From the NCBI GenBank assembly GCA_001632435.1, contig KV423933.1:138452-202451 (forward strand): a DNA stretch of 64,000 nucleotides, in the 5' to 3' direction. This DNA comes from Calocera cornea HHB12733 (taxonomy: Eukaryota > Basidiomycota > Dacrymycetes > Dacrymycetales > Dacrymycetaceae). Both the position numbers and the translations under genes were made by a program. Every line of letters starts with the position of its first letter. Position 1 is the first letter of the stretch. The notes beneath the pieces are model-generated. The model saw nothing but the letters and a program-made list of their open reading frames with translations, searched no databases and had not been told where the DNA came from. Below, in pieces: positions 21,803-33,472 of the stretch.

Positions 21803-24800
21803 ATGGGCGCTCAGCCCCGTTCTGGTTCCCTTCGTCCTCTGGACGCATCGACTCGGACTCACGAGGCCGGCCTACCGACGAGGCAGCGCAAGGTGCCCGC
21901 TGGAGGGCTCCAGGAACTGGCTGACCGCCATCGCTGTAAGTCGTTTCCGTCCAGCCCCCTTATCGCTCCTCACTATGTTATGTAGCTCAACCTTCCTCTC
22001 CTCCAACAGCGGAGGATCTGCAAACTACCCTGTCAAACACTCTTCAGTTGGCGCTGGCTTCGACCTCGGCGACCGATAGTGGTTCGTACCCTCTCCTACC
22101 TTCTGCAGTTGTAGCCCACCTGTCTAACTTTCACTTCTCCCTCTCAGCTCAAGTGTTTTACAACGCCCTCGACTCTGTCCTTACTTCATATACTCAACTC
22201 ACCGACCCAAACCAGTTACCTCTTCATCTGCGCCAAATCATGCGCATAATCCAGTTCTCCCGTGGTGCTCCTGCCGATGTCATTCAGCTCGCGTTTGAGC
22301 AGGCCATCGATCAAGCGTTCTCTAGTCTTCGTGGGAACACTGATCTTCCCGGGTTGCTTCGCACCATCTTCGTTGCTGGCTATCGCCAATACGGCCAACA
22401 ACTTGGTGACTTACCCACCCCTGCCCTTGCACTCTCCTCTGGGGAGCTCGAAGCTGTCATGGCGGTTAAGGGATTGCGCCCAACAGTAGACTTTTCTCCC
22501 GTCGTCCTATCGCCCCTCTCCCTTATACAAGACTCCCAACCCACTCTGACACCCCCCTCGGCACCGCTCTTGCCTCCCGTGGTCCCCAACTGGCTTGCTC
22601 TTTTCGACACTGTTCCTTCGTTCGGGGAGACTATCCGCACTCTTGACGGCTTTCCTGTCGTTGTATGGGGTACTGGCAACTATCCTCGTACTCTTTTTCA
22701 TGAGTTACCTGCCAATCCTGGCGCTCTCGGGCGCAACATATGGCCACCTCGGCCCACTCGCTACTTGAACCGTGACACGCATCTGTCGTTGAAAAACGAT
22801 ATCGAGCATTGGCTGGGTATGTTCTCCTCCTCTGGATCTCCTGCAACATTCTTACCTCGACTAGACATATCACCTATGAAAGGCCATGTACAATGGTCAC
22901 TTCTTCACCGCGCGCTGCGTCAATCCGGCTGTATGATCAAGAACTTTCATCGCATTATCCCTCTACCCGGCTCCACCGGTAGCAATTCGTTCCATTATCA
23001 TTTCAAGTCAGTTTCTATGTGGGCTCTGTTCAGAGGTGTCTGGGACGGACACATGACCATCGAAAAGTTGCCGTCCAGTTCGTATTCGCCCATGTTCTGT
23101 ACCTTGGGTTTTTTTGCTCACTCTCTTTCCGACAGATGAAATCGAATCCCATGATCCTCCCATATTACAGTATGAGCGGGATCCGCAGAGCGGACGAGAT
23201 GGTCCTATTTTTCGCGCTTCCCACTTTGAACAACTGCTGCCTGGGTCTGACATTTGGAAACATTGTTCCCTCATTCCACCCCATCCAGATTCCGCGTCTA
23301 TCCTCGACGTTGATTGGACTTCTGTATATCAAAGTACCCGATCCCAGCCTACCACCGCAGCACCCACCAAAGGCGAAGACGCGCCAGAAACATCCCTGCC
23401 AGCCAAGCGCAAGGCCAAACGCTCCCTCAAGGCACAAGCGTCGCAGCTCGATCACCCTGCCTCCCCCTCGAGTCGCTTGCCGCAGCCGGCCACAACAGCC
23501 CTCTTGCCCAACGAGCCCGCTGCGAGCCCCCCCACAGGCGTGGCTTCTACCATCCTCCCGGCTGTACCCATGTTGGTCGCTCCCGAACCCGCCCTTCCCA
23601 TCGCCCAGATCCACGGTGTACCCCAACCGGCCGCAGCAACTGTCTCCCCCGCCGAGCCCGCTGCGAGCCCGCCCGAAGGCCTGTCTAGTGCCATCCTCCC
23701 GGCTCTACCCTTGCTGGTCGCTCCTGAACCCGCCCCTCCCATCTCCCAGGCCCACGGCGTACCACAACCGGCCGAAGCAACTGTCTCACCCGCCGAGCCC
23801 GCTGGGAGCCAGCCCGAAGGCGTGTCTGGTACTCTCCTCTCGGCTGTACCCTTGTTGGTTGCTCATGAACCCGCCCTTCCCATCGCCCCGTTCTGCGGCG
23901 TACCGCAACCGGCCGCACCAACTGTCTCTCCCGCCGAGCCCACTGCGAGCCAGCCCCAAGGCGTGTCTAGTGCCATCCTCCCGGCTCTACCCTTGCTGGT
24001 CGCTCCTGAACCCGCCCCTCCCCTCTCCCAGGCCCACGGCGTACCACAACCGGCCCAAGCAACTGTCTCACCCGCCGAGCCCGCTGGGAGCCAGCCCGAA
24101 GGCGTGTCTGGTACTCTCCTCTCGCGTCTACCCTTGTTGGTCGCTCCTGAACCCCCTCCTCCCATCGCCCATTTCCCCAACGTACCACAACCGGCCGCAC
24201 CAACTGTCTCTCCCGCCGAGCCCACTGCGAGCCAGCCCCAAGGCGTGTCTAGTGCCATCCTCCCGGCTCTACCCTTGTTGGTCGCTCCTGAACCCGCCCC
24301 TCCCATCGCCCATGCCCACGGCGTACCGCAACCGGCCCAAGCAACTGTCTCTCCCACCCAGCCCGCTGTTGAACAGACCGAACCTGCCTCCACGCAGGCA
24401 AAGCCCCCATCCCCCGCCGAGCCTAGACGTTCCTCGCGCTTTAAACCACCCCGGCCCATCCGGGCCACCACTCTACCTTCCAGCAAAAAGAAAGAGAGCA
24501 TTCCGACTTTTCGGTCTCCAGTGGCAGCCCCTTTGCCACTTTTGAAGAGAAAGTCTGACTCCGCATTTCCTCCACCCCCTTCTACTGAACACGCACGCAA
24601 ACGCGTGCGCTTTGCGTTTGACTTCTCTAACGACCTTGATGAGAACGACCCGCGTTATGTGGAGGATTTCAACGCCGAATTTGAGCGCTTCTGGGACGGC
24701 ACAATCGATCCTCGTTCCCTCCCCGACCGAAAGGATGAGCAATTCAGCTTTGCTGAATGGGTTCGTACCGAGGCTGTGGCTGACTCTCCCTTGGCGCGCC

Positions 24801-24862
24801 CCGATACGACCATCCGAGCAGCGTATGCGGCGTATCGCAAGTCAGAACTAGCGTCAGCGTGA
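21803..24862 (+). CDS. Lineage-specific protein with a proline-rich tandem-repeat region
   Basis: Exons 21803-21935, 22010-22080 and 22148 to about 23035 join in frame; the last exon starts near 23136 after a strong pyrimidine tract and ends at 24862. Part 1 (about 330 residues) is globular with YNALDSVLTSYTQLTDPNQL and WLALFDTVPSFGETIRTLDG; no family was recognised. Part 2 has at least six 47-residue repeats with the core PLLVAPEPAPPISQAHGVPQ, then an acidic tail including FDFSNDLDENDPRYVEDFNA. The 3' donor of exon 3 is weak (GTGTCT), so either this junction is unusual or the gene is damaged there. It is the first gene of the island. Confidence 0.65.
23500..24400 (+). repeat. Coding tandem array, 141-bp period, with dimer higher-order structure
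   Basis: The block beginning GTCTC(A/C/T)CCCGCCGAGCCC recurs at about 23641, 23782, 23923, 24064, 24205 and 24346, a steady 141-bp step (47 codons). A diverged unit lies before it. From 23782 on, units alternate between a GSQPEGVSGTLLS form and an ASQPQGVSSAILPA form, which shows later duplication of a two-unit block of 282 bp. Confidence 0.9.
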
Positions 24863-25569
24863 GCACCCCGCTGCGCATACTCGGACAAGCCAGTGTTGCT
24901 TTCCGCACACTCGGACACGCCCGTACACCGCTGCGCATACTCGGACAACCTCGTACCCCGCCCCGCATACTCGGACAAGCCCTCCCATGGCATACCTTCT
25001 TCCCGTGCATGCTTTACCCCGAATGGATAACGTCCCGCTCTCGTTCACTCTCGCCCACGTTCGGACACCATCGCCCTCCCTTCTTGTTTCTATCCTACGA
25101 CCTCCGGTCGGACATCCTGGCCCCCCTCCAGTCTCCAGTCACTCTACCTCCTTTTCGTCCTCGTTTCTTCTTCTTCTATATTTGGGCATTCTTCCACGTC
25201 GCACACGCTCGCACAAGACCGGTCCTAACCGGCGCATGATCCACCTTCAATTCTGCGACTGAAGTAACGCTTTCATTTGCTTGGTCAGCAGTGGTTGCCT
25301 TCGCCGCACCCATTCCGCCCAATGGCACCCTCAAGCCGCCTTTTCCTTTCTCGCACTGTTCACCATCGTCCATCACGCTCATTAGTGTACTCATTAGTGT
25401 ACTACTATCCTGTTGTATTCTTGTTAGTCGTTTCATTAAACTGTATCATCAATGGACGTTCCCCAGGGAGGGCGCATACATCTAGGTGTATTGCGACCCT
25501 ATAGTTATGTCCCTTCTCTTCCTTCCTCCCTTTTGCTTCCGGTGAATCTCTTCGACCTCAACCACCGTC
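24863..25569. other. Intergenic with short direct repeats of CGCATACTCGGACAAGCC
   Basis: Between 24880 and 24985 the sequence CGCATACTCGGACAAGCC occurs four times with one to four changes. TCGGACA occurs again near 25063 and 25113. The array sits between the repeat-protein gene and the F-box gene at 25570, so it may be part of the latter's promoter. From 25290 to 25560 the DNA is pyrimidine-rich like a fungal 5' leader. Confidence 0.6.
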
Positions 25570-27202
25570 ATGCACAGAATATTCACCATCGTCGAACTAC
25601 AAGAACATATTTTCGCTCACCTTCCTCCCTCCAGAGAGCAATACCTCAATCTCGGTCTAGTTCACTCCACGTTCTTGCCCGTTGCTCACAGGTTCATATG
25701 GCACACCCTCACCAGCTATCATATCCGAGCACTGTCCCAAATGGCCCTTGACAAGCATACGCTCATCAAGCATATAGCCGACCCCCGCTATCCACCACGC
25801 TCCGTTCGTCTCTTCATCTTACAATACGCTCTCTTTCCGTTATCTTAGCTCATCCCCTATTTTTCAGACTCTCGCGTTGATCCTTTATTACTCAGATCTC
25901 GTCCGTGTCGTAGAGGCCGCAATGGTCGACTGGGATACTACCGCGCGGTTCAGGCACGCATACATCGACATTCTGCTCACCTTTCCGCATATCCCACTCT
26001 TCCGTAACGCACCTAAGATTGACATTACTCTTCATGCCGCCGGTGATCTCGACGTATCCGAACGCCTGATGACCGCCGCCGTCAGCAAGCTCACCATCTG
26101 CATTATGCCTGGTCCCCGTTATTGGGCCACTTCTTCTTCGCATCTGGCGACTCAGCTCGGGAAGGTAGCCAGTCAGCTACAGGAATTTGAAATGCGAGGG
26201 GGAACATCCCACAATGTCACCACACTGTGTCCCTCCCTGTTTGGTCCTGTGCTCGCGACTATGACCCGAGTCTCACACCTCACCTTTCCTTCCGCGTTCC
26301 TGTCTCACGAGCTTCTCACCAAACTGGCAGCTCACTCACGTCTTCGGCGACTGACTCTCGTCGATACAACGTCTCTCCCCGACATCCTTCGTACCGGACC
26401 CTGGCCTCAATTGTCCACTTCTGCCTTCGCATCCCTCGAATGTCTCAAAGTCGATGGAGACGTTCCTACCTGCATTCGCATTCTCGATGCTCTCGGCCAC
26501 TACGCCCCGAATATTGAAATATACTGTTCTCTGGATCCCAACTCTACATCCTTGCAACATCTCACTTGCTCGCTCTCTCGCTTCGCTCCCCAGCTTCAGT
26601 CCTGCAATATCCAGCTCGGTTTGCCTGAGAACCTCGAGTCCGACTTTGTTGTGAAATGGGTCGACATCGTCCCCCTCTACCCTTGCCGTCGATTGATTTC
26701 GTTTACACTCAACGTGCATTTACAAGCTGTCGTCGAATTCTCCGATGCCGATCTCGCCAGCTTGTCCACTCAGTGGCCCGACCTCCGCGACTTCACTTTC
26801 GTTTGGCGACAAAATCCCTTTAACTACAAACCTAGTGGATTGATACGCCTCAGGGACATATCCTTGCAAGGAGTCCTTCTTGCCTCCAGTCGGATGCCGT
26901 ACCTCGCATGTGTTGAGCTCTCTGTCGTTGACTTTACGAAGCCGGACGTTGTTGCGGCCCTCAAGGCACCGTTGCAACACTTGACTGTTCGCTGCCCATG
27001 TGTCTCCAACATGACACACTTGGCCTCTGTTCTCGCCCTCGCTTGCCCCACTCTGCAGTTGCACGGACTCCCTCGAGGCTTGCTTGACGCCCTTCCCAGC
27101 ATTAAGCGGAGGGTACTCACTGTACCCCGCTCCCCAGCCGAGGGTGTTATCATGCAGGCTGAGTTGGATCAGAGGCGCAGAAAACAGAAGCCGGTCGCTT
27201 AA
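25570..27202 (+). CDS. F-box-like/leucine-rich-type protein
   Basis: The first exon starts at ATG 25570 and reads MHRIFTIVELQEHIFAHLPP then LGLVHSTFLPVAHRFIWHTL, the pattern of the short F-box helix set in Agaricomycete proteins. A small intron before 25868 (best donor at 25803) brings in the long exon 25868-27202. That part is about 445 residues with repeated amphipathic L-x-x-L strands (LRRLTLVDTTSLPDIL, PYLACVELSVVDF), as in leucine-rich-type substrate receptors. F-box proteins link targets to SCF ubiquitin ligases through Skp1; the target is unknown. The C-terminus is basic (QRRRKQKPVA). Confidence 0.65.
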
Positions 27203-27937
27203 ATCATCCCCCTCCTTTACGCTGCTTGGTGCCATATTATATCCCCTGCTTGGTGGATGGTTCGTGCATAACACTATTCTTCTTTGTACACCGCACTTAC
27301 GTACCCGCCGTACAATACTTATGACTATTTTCGCCCTCTCCTGGTTCTATTTCCCCTGTCGCTAGCATCGCAGCAGGGCCATCGCATCCAGCATCCTTCC
27401 CGTTCCCGGCCTGCACACCGCTTGACCAGCTTGAGCACTACGTTCTCTTACTACTTCTTTACCCTGAATCCCAATGACCGGACCGCATCAATTGTGCTCG
27501 GCCCTAACCAACGTGCCAGTACCAGGCTCCATCTTCCGTCTCATAGGCCATGGCGTCCCTCCAGCGTGGCTCGTCCGCCCTCCCCATGACGCTGAATCTA
27601 TTATGGCCGCCCAGGTGTCGGCCAGCACTATCACCCTACCCCAGCGCACCTCCCTATCACAACAGTACTAAAGTAAGCAATACTCCATAACCCATGACGA
27701 TTCCCTTCTGCGGCAGTTCCATTGCAGTATTGTGCACGCGTACGCCAATAGCATGATGACCGACTCGGACCCAACCATCCGCTCGATACTGTACCTCCCC
27801 CGTCCAGTATCATATCCGCCGCCACCCTCCACACACTACACTTGTTGCACTATATTGAATTGGGTGATTACTACTACAGCACAACTCGTTTGGGAAAACA
27901 CCTCAGGCCGCCTCTTATGGTTGCCCAGCCGTACTTA
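27203..27937. other. Intergenic with one copy of the dispersed 18-bp motif
   Basis: No gene is supported. CCAGCACTATCACCCTAC, the inverse orientation of the dispersed motif with one change, lies at 27622-27639. The flanks of this copy share nothing else obvious with the other copies. Confidence 0.55.
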
Positions 27938-29643
27938 CTACATCTCACGCCCCTCGTAAGCTTGCGCGACATATTGCAGAGCGGCCGACACAACATTAGA
28001 CTGTTCGCCTTCATCGATGCCGATCGAAATGTAGTGGGGCAATCGCTGCAACACGAGAGCTGTCTCCCAAATGCTGCCCACCTCGGCGGTTCTGGTTTGC
28101 AGCTCCAACTGAGGAGCTTCTGGCAAGATCTGCGGCGCCTCCATCAAGCTTCTGAAGTCGACGTGGCCCAAGTACAAATGCCGAAGTTTCCATTGGGGTT
28201 GCATCAAGCGAAGTATACCAGAGAACGTCACGCGTCGGTGTTGCTTGTCGTATTGTGAACTCTTTTCTTCCAGTCGCTCGTATTCTTCCGGCCACATGAG
28301 TGTCAGTTCTTCCAGCTCGCGCATTACAGTCAACCACGTTTGCAGTTCACTATCGCATACGACCATGGCTTGGTGAAGGTTCGATACGATGGACAGCTTC
28401 TTTAATGCGCGGAAGTTCCCCAAGCACTCAAAATCAGTCAATCGCAGAGCTATCGGCAGTGACTCGACGTTTTCTTCCAGATCTAACTCAATCGAGAGCC
28501 GCTTCAGGTCGCCAAATGTTGTGACAATCGTGTGCGATAATTGCTGCGCGGAGTAGATGCTTTCGGCGTTCAGCGCGCAATGCACACGTAAGAAACTCGG
28601 TTCAATGGTCATGCCCTGCAGGATCGATAGAATCATAGACAAGCTCCCCTTCAAAGTCATCTCGAGCATACATTCCCACTGCAGTTCGCTTCTCAGCTTG
28701 CGCGGGCTTTTCTTCCTTCGAGGCACTGGAAAGAAAGGTCCTCGTTGGGTGACCCCCAGGACTTCCAGCGCATCGCATGTTCGGAGGACATGCAGCATTT
28801 CGTCACTCAGCGCCCCCGCGTCCATACACAGTTCGACCAGTCGATGTCTCTGACGTTGAACCACCAGTGCGAGCAGATCCGGGTATACGAGCGGGATCGT
28901 CGGGATGCCGTCGAGGTGCAACATTTCAACGCCCGTCCCTCTGGCATGTAGGTTCTCCATCAGCTTTCGTACCGCGTCCCTCCACTCTTCACTCTTGTCG
29001 GGACATGCGTCGGCAATGATTTCGACTTCTTTCAAACTCGTGCATATCCAGTTATCCGAAATCAGAAGGAGATCGCCGGGTCGGTCGACCTTCGCGATGA
29101 GGGTTACGAGATTGCGAAACGGAGTGAACCACTCGCTTCTAACACTACGCCAGCTCCACCGCTTTCGTTCTTCCCCTACCGCGTTCTTCACTGCGTTCAC
29201 CGACAGGTTCAATACTTTAACATGGTCGGCATATAGCTGTCCTCGCGCCTCCAACTGGTCCATATCAGCATGTCTCCCCTGTCCAAGACGCATATATGTC
29301 TGACCTTCGGGTGCAGCCCGCTTGCGGGCTCAGCGGACAGATGGCGGAAGATCCGGCGGAGATCATCGTCCTCGACCGTATACCATCTCGCACTGATGGC
29401 CGAGCGAAACAACGCCGGGCTTGAGTACGATGACACGACGATGGTATTCCTTCCCTCGTCGTCATTATCACGCATCCACAGCAGCACGACCGCCATGGCT
29501 TGATCCAGCCGAGCGAGTCGTCGACGATATCGTAGCGTGGCACGACTCGGCCTGGTCGGCGCGGTGATATCCATTGCTCGTTCGTCCATCCCTGCAATAC
29601 TCCACGAAATGGTACTTCGAAGCAACCAGGCGACAACCCCCAT
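27938..29643 (-). pseudogene. Leucine-rich-like protein gene broken by a frameshift, paralogue of 30257-31987
   Basis: Two overlapping frames together match the intact neighbour from end to end. The first (start near 29643) gives LARLDQAMAVVLLWMRDNDD and stays in frame to VRHIC near 29290. The second continues from there to the stop at 27938 with MLEMTLKGSLSMILSILQGM and QYDKQHRRVTFSGILRLMQP. Compared with the neighbour, the stretch between the conserved CATATATGC and TATATGCC blocks or their equivalent is 53 instead of 54 nt, so one base is missing. This is a recent break or a sequencing error, since the rest of the frame is clean. Confidence 0.7.
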
Positions 29644-30256
29644 GAGCGCGGCCTTGCGACCGCGTATCTCATACTATCACGTGCTAGTCCTACGGGAGCA
29701 AATGGACCAGCAGCCCTACTAAGTACCTTCCTTGCACACGGCGGGCGACTTCCGGCCTCATCCGGACCCACTGCACCCTTATTCACCGCCCCAGACGCCT
29801 GAAAAGGCTTCCTTTTGAACAGTGATTTTCGGCCGGAGCGCACATATAGCCCAGAACGGCCTTCTAGGGGTCCAGTCTGTCCCTGTATTGTCTCATCCCC
29901 TCCAGAACCGGTCCATCGGCTCAGCCACTCAGCGCCATTGTTCGCGTGTCCGGAGCGCCTTCCGGCGTCGTCTATGAGCTACTTGCCGATGAGTAACACG
30001 GATATACTTATACTTCCTATCGTCAAACAACACCCTTCTCGTTGTCGATAAGACCGCAAAGACCTGTTCTCTTCATGGTCTCCCTAACGTGAGCAAAGCG
30101 TACTGCATTTCTTGGGGCATAGCCATCCTTTTTCGGACCCATCCGGACAATGGTCCCTGATCGGCCTCATGCAATTTATCACGAAACGTCCTCGTCCCGT
30201 CGCGCACCACTCCCGCGCCCCGTCTCTACAATTCACTGTCTATTACCCACGATCCC
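29644..30256. other. Intergenic, no gene seen
   Basis: This is the upstream DNA of the broken gene and downstream DNA of its paralogue. Several TCCGGA and TTCGGAC words occur (29756-29960, 30136-30160), similar to words found in other island spacers. No gene is supported. Confidence 0.4.
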
Positions 30257-31987
30257 TTAGCACCGCCCACGCCCTTCGTACGCTTGCTTGACATACTGCA
30301 AAGCTTGTGACACCACGTTGGACTGCAGGCTTTCATCGACGGCGATGGAGATGTAGTGAGGCACCCGCTGTAGCACCAGCGCCGTCTCCCACACCGATCC
30401 CACCTCGGCCGTCCGGGTTTGCAGCTCCAATGGCGGCGCATCCGGCCATATTTCCGGCAGCTCCATTAGGCTAAGGAAGTCGATGTGGCCGAGGTACAAG
30501 TGCCGAAGTTTCGATTTCGGTTGTATCAATCGAAGTATACCAGGGAACGTCACCCGGCGGTGCTGTTTGTCGTACAGTTGACTCTGCTCTTCCATTCTCT
30601 CAAATTCCTCCGGCCAGATCAGGATCAATTCTTCGAGTTCCGGCATCAGCGTCAACCACATATGCAGATCTTTATCGCACACGACCATCGCTTGCTGAAG
30701 ATCGGAGACGATGCGTAGCCTCTTCAAAGAGTGGAATGCGCTGCCGAGGCACTCGAAATCGGATAATCGGAGAGCGATCGGGAGAGACTCCACACCGTCT
30801 TCCAGTTCCAGCTCAAGGCAAAGCTCGCTGATGTCGCGGAATGTCGACATGATCGTGTGAGAGAGCTGTTGCGCTGAGTATATGCTCTCACGGCCCACTT
30901 CGCAATGCACGCGCAAAGTGCTCGGTTCGATCGTCATTCCCTGCAGGATGGAAAGCATCATGTACAACCCCCCCTTGAGCGTCATCTCCAGCATATAGGG
31001 CGAGTTACCCTTCGTTGTTGGCCTAGATGCTGCGCTCTGCCTCCTTGGCACTGGAAAGAAGGGTCCTCGCTGGGTTACTTGAATCGCTTGCAGTGCAACG
31101 CACGTCCGGAGCAACTCTAGCATTTGCTCGTTGAGAGCGTGGGCGTCGAGGTATAACTCGAGCAACACCATTCGATGGCGCTGAACCGCGGAGATGAGCA
31201 GATCGGGGAAAACGGTCGGTATGTTCGGGACCCCTACCACGTGGAGGATCTCCAGTCGACTTGCTCGATAGCGTAGAGCCTGCATCAATGTCCCCACCGC
31301 GGTCGCCCACTCTTCGCTCCGGCCCGGAGCAACGTGCGCCACAATTTCCGCTTCGCGCACTGAGTTGCAGACCCAGTCGGCAATCAACAAGAGATCCCCC
31401 GGTCGTTCGACCTGCACGATGAGAGCCTCCAGATTGGCGAAGGGAGCACACCACTCCTTGGTGACAATTCTCCCATGCCACCACGGCTGTTCTCCATTCG
31501 GCGACGTCCCCAAGGCGTTTGGCAACAGTTTCATTACCCTCACGTGTCGGGCATATTGTTGAATCCGACTGTCTCTCTGGGACGCGTTAGCATATCCGCG
31601 GATGACCTGGGTGCATATATGTCCTACCTCCGCGCAGCTGCCACTGGTCATTGCCCCCCATCGCAGATTCAACAGGGTACGCAGTTCGTCGTCCCCGATC
31701 GTATGCCACCGGGCGCTCGTTGCTGAGCGGAATAACGCTGTTCCTGCGGTGGCGAAGGCCAGTATGGCGATCTTCGCATCGTCGTCATGTGAACGCATCC
31801 ATAATAAAACCACTTCCATGGTCTTATCTAGCAAAGCCAAGCGGCGCCGTGATTGGCGCGGGGTCCCGATGGGCCTCAACGGCTCTGCGTTCCTCATGCC
31901 CAGTAAACGAGTAGCTGCCATGGTTGATAGAGCAAAGTATTCAATCAAAGGGTCACGCGTGTCCCATCCGACCGCGTATCCTCGCAA
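30257..31987 (-). CDS. Leucine-rich-like protein, intact paralogue
   Basis: A single open frame of up to 576 codons. The likely start is either the first ATG at 31987 or ATG 31921 (MAATRLLGMRNAEPLRPIGT). The N-terminal third has LALLDKTMEVVLLWMRSHDD and ALFRSATSARWHTIGDDELR, which resembles the helical start of F-box-like Agaricomycete proteins without a clear F-box. The rest alternates hydrophobic strands and charged helices (LELQTRTAEVGSVWETALVL). It lies in tandem with its frameshifted copy at 27938-29643, same strand. The function is unknown; a substrate-receptor role is a guess from its shape. Confidence 0.65.
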   Translation of the reverse strand: MRGYAVGWDTRDPLIEYFALSTMAATRLLGMRNAEPLRPIGTPRQSRRRLALLDKTMEVVLLWMRSHDDDAKIAILAFATAGTALFRSATSARWHTIGDDELRTLLNLRWGAMTSGSCAEVGHICTQVIRGYANASQRDSRIQQYARHVRVMKLLPNALGTSPNGEQPWWHGRIVTKEWCAPFANLEALIVQVERPGDLLLIADWVCNSVREAEIVAHVAPGRSEEWATAVGTLMQALRYRASRLEILHVVGVPNIPTVFPDLLISAVQRHRMVLLELYLDAHALNEQMLELLRTCVALQAIQVTQRGPFFPVPRRQSAASRPTTKGNSPYMLEMTLKGGLYMMLSILQGMTIEPSTLRVHCEVGRESIYSAQQLSHTIMSTFRDISELCLELELEDGVESLPIALRLSDFECLGSAFHSLKRLRIVSDLQQAMVVCDKDLHMWLTLMPELEELILIWPEEFERMEEQSQLYDKQHRRVTFPGILRLIQPKSKLRHLYLGHIDFLSLMELPEIWPDAPPLELQTRTAEVGSVWETALVLQRVPHYISIAVDESLQSNVVSQALQYVKQAYEGRGRC

Positions 31988-32693
31988 GACACGTGATGAC
32001 GAACTGGAAGCAAATTGATTTAGGCATCTCCCTGCCTAGTTCCGTCCATAGACACCTCAACTCTATCATGTTGCTGCCGGGCCCTGCAGGGACCATGTTC
32101 CATCGCCTATTTCCATGTCTCTGTCCTCCGATACACACCTTGTGCCTGAGACAGTCTGGTGCTTCCCTTCACTCGCTCTCGGCCACGCTCGGCCATGCCC
32201 GCACAAGGCTAAGCTTCTTGTTGGCCACCGTCCTATGCTCCGTTCCGACATGTCGGGCCACTCTAATAGCTGCTGACATGGGCCACTACACAGTTCTGCA
32301 AGTCGCCACGCGGACACGTAGCCTCCACCTAGACCAAGTCCGCCCCGATCGACCAAGCGATCTTCTCACGTCCAACTTCGCGTCCCCCCTCGGAGACGAT
32401 CTCGGAGGACGGTTTTTCCCACCGTTTTCCCAAACTCAATACTGTTGTTGACTATTTATCTTCCGTGCGTGTTCAGTTGCATCCGGCGTCCTAAGGAATC
32501 TTCCGAGGCACTGGTGCAGCTTCCGCCGCTTGCTCTCGCTATTTTCGCTCCCGCGGCGCCCGTTTCGGAGTGGCTACTGTGTCCGTCCTTCAAGGTGACG
32601 GACGGCACCACGGAATATACATAGGCTACCTGGCCACCGGCCCAACTGCATAGATTCTACTCACCTTCACCTGTCTCCCTATTTCGCTGCCAA
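31988..32693. other. Intergenic with CGGCCA repeats
   Basis: Upstream DNA of the paralogue at 31987. Around 32175-32290 the words CTCGGCCA, TTGGCCAC, CGGGCCAC and GGGCCAC recur, and TCGGACA-like words are also seen upstream of other island genes. No gene is supported. Confidence 0.4.
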
Positions 32694-33472
32694 ATGGCGG
32701 TGATTCCTGGTCCCCGTCGAGCATCCGCTCCGTCTCACACCAGGGAAGTGGCTACCACTCCCCCTAACCAGCCGTTGCACCCCCCCAGCATACCAGTGAG
32801 AATCCCTCGCAGTGATGTCAACAGGGAGGGGCAGGGATCAGCAGGACGTCCTCTACCATCTCTGTCTCCCGACAGCAGTGGGGAGTATGGCACCGACTGG
32901 GCGGAGTGGTCCGAGCTACCCCCGGCCACAGGGGCCCTTTTCCCATTCCCAGCCCCACCCAGCTTGCCATTCCCTCTGCCTACCCCGTGGGTTTATGGTG
33001 CCCTGCTGCCGAACTTCCGCAATCGCCATGTGCGGCTTATACTCCGCCTTCGCCAAGTCCCCGTGCGCCCTCCAGGCCTGCTTTCCCAATGACTGTACTG
33101 ATTGGAAACAGGTCAGTCGCCCGCGCTTCACTGCACTCTCTGTGGATGAACGAATCGTTGGCGTTGAAGTCCCGGAGGCGGGTACCGTTTCCTCGTAACC
33201 CGATTGCATCCTAACCCCGCGGGCACGCTGCTCCCAGGACTACGTTAAACCTATTGGCGAGGAGGGCCCTTTCGTCGAAGTCATTGGCTGTGTCACCGCT
33301 TCCTCTACCGTTCGACTCGTCACACACACTGAATGGGGATGTAACCTTGGTTCGTGTTCTCTCCGCCTGGCAGCCCCACGTGGACCCGCTGACTTCATGT
33401 GTCCCTTTAGACATCAGCATGTTGAAGGCCGTCGTGGATCTCATGCACGAAAATCCCGATATCTTTTACTAG
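32694..33472 (+). CDS. RPA14/Rfa3-like OB-fold protein with proline-rich N-terminal extension
   Basis: A four-exon model is supported: an open frame from ATG 32694 to 33056, then 33112 to about 33180, about 33240-33349, and 33411-33472. The conserved part starts at ALLPNFRNRHVRLILRL and goes on with SVDERIVGVEVPEAG, PFVEVIGCVTASSTVRL and, across the last intron, NLDISMLKAVVDLMHENPDI, in the order seen in the smallest subunit of replication protein A. RPA14 belongs to the trimer that coats single-stranded DNA in replication and repair. About 115 Pro/Ser-rich residues precede the domain, which normal RPA14 (about 110-120 residues) lacks. The donor after exon 2 is weak. It may be a second, drifting copy captured by the island. 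Confidence 0.6.

Noticed and set aside
23019..24600. Long alternative frames on both strands across the 141-bp array
   Set aside because: The period is a multiple of three and the units lack stops in several frames, so shadows are expected. The frame of 23136-24862 is the one that joins a splice acceptor and continues past the array.
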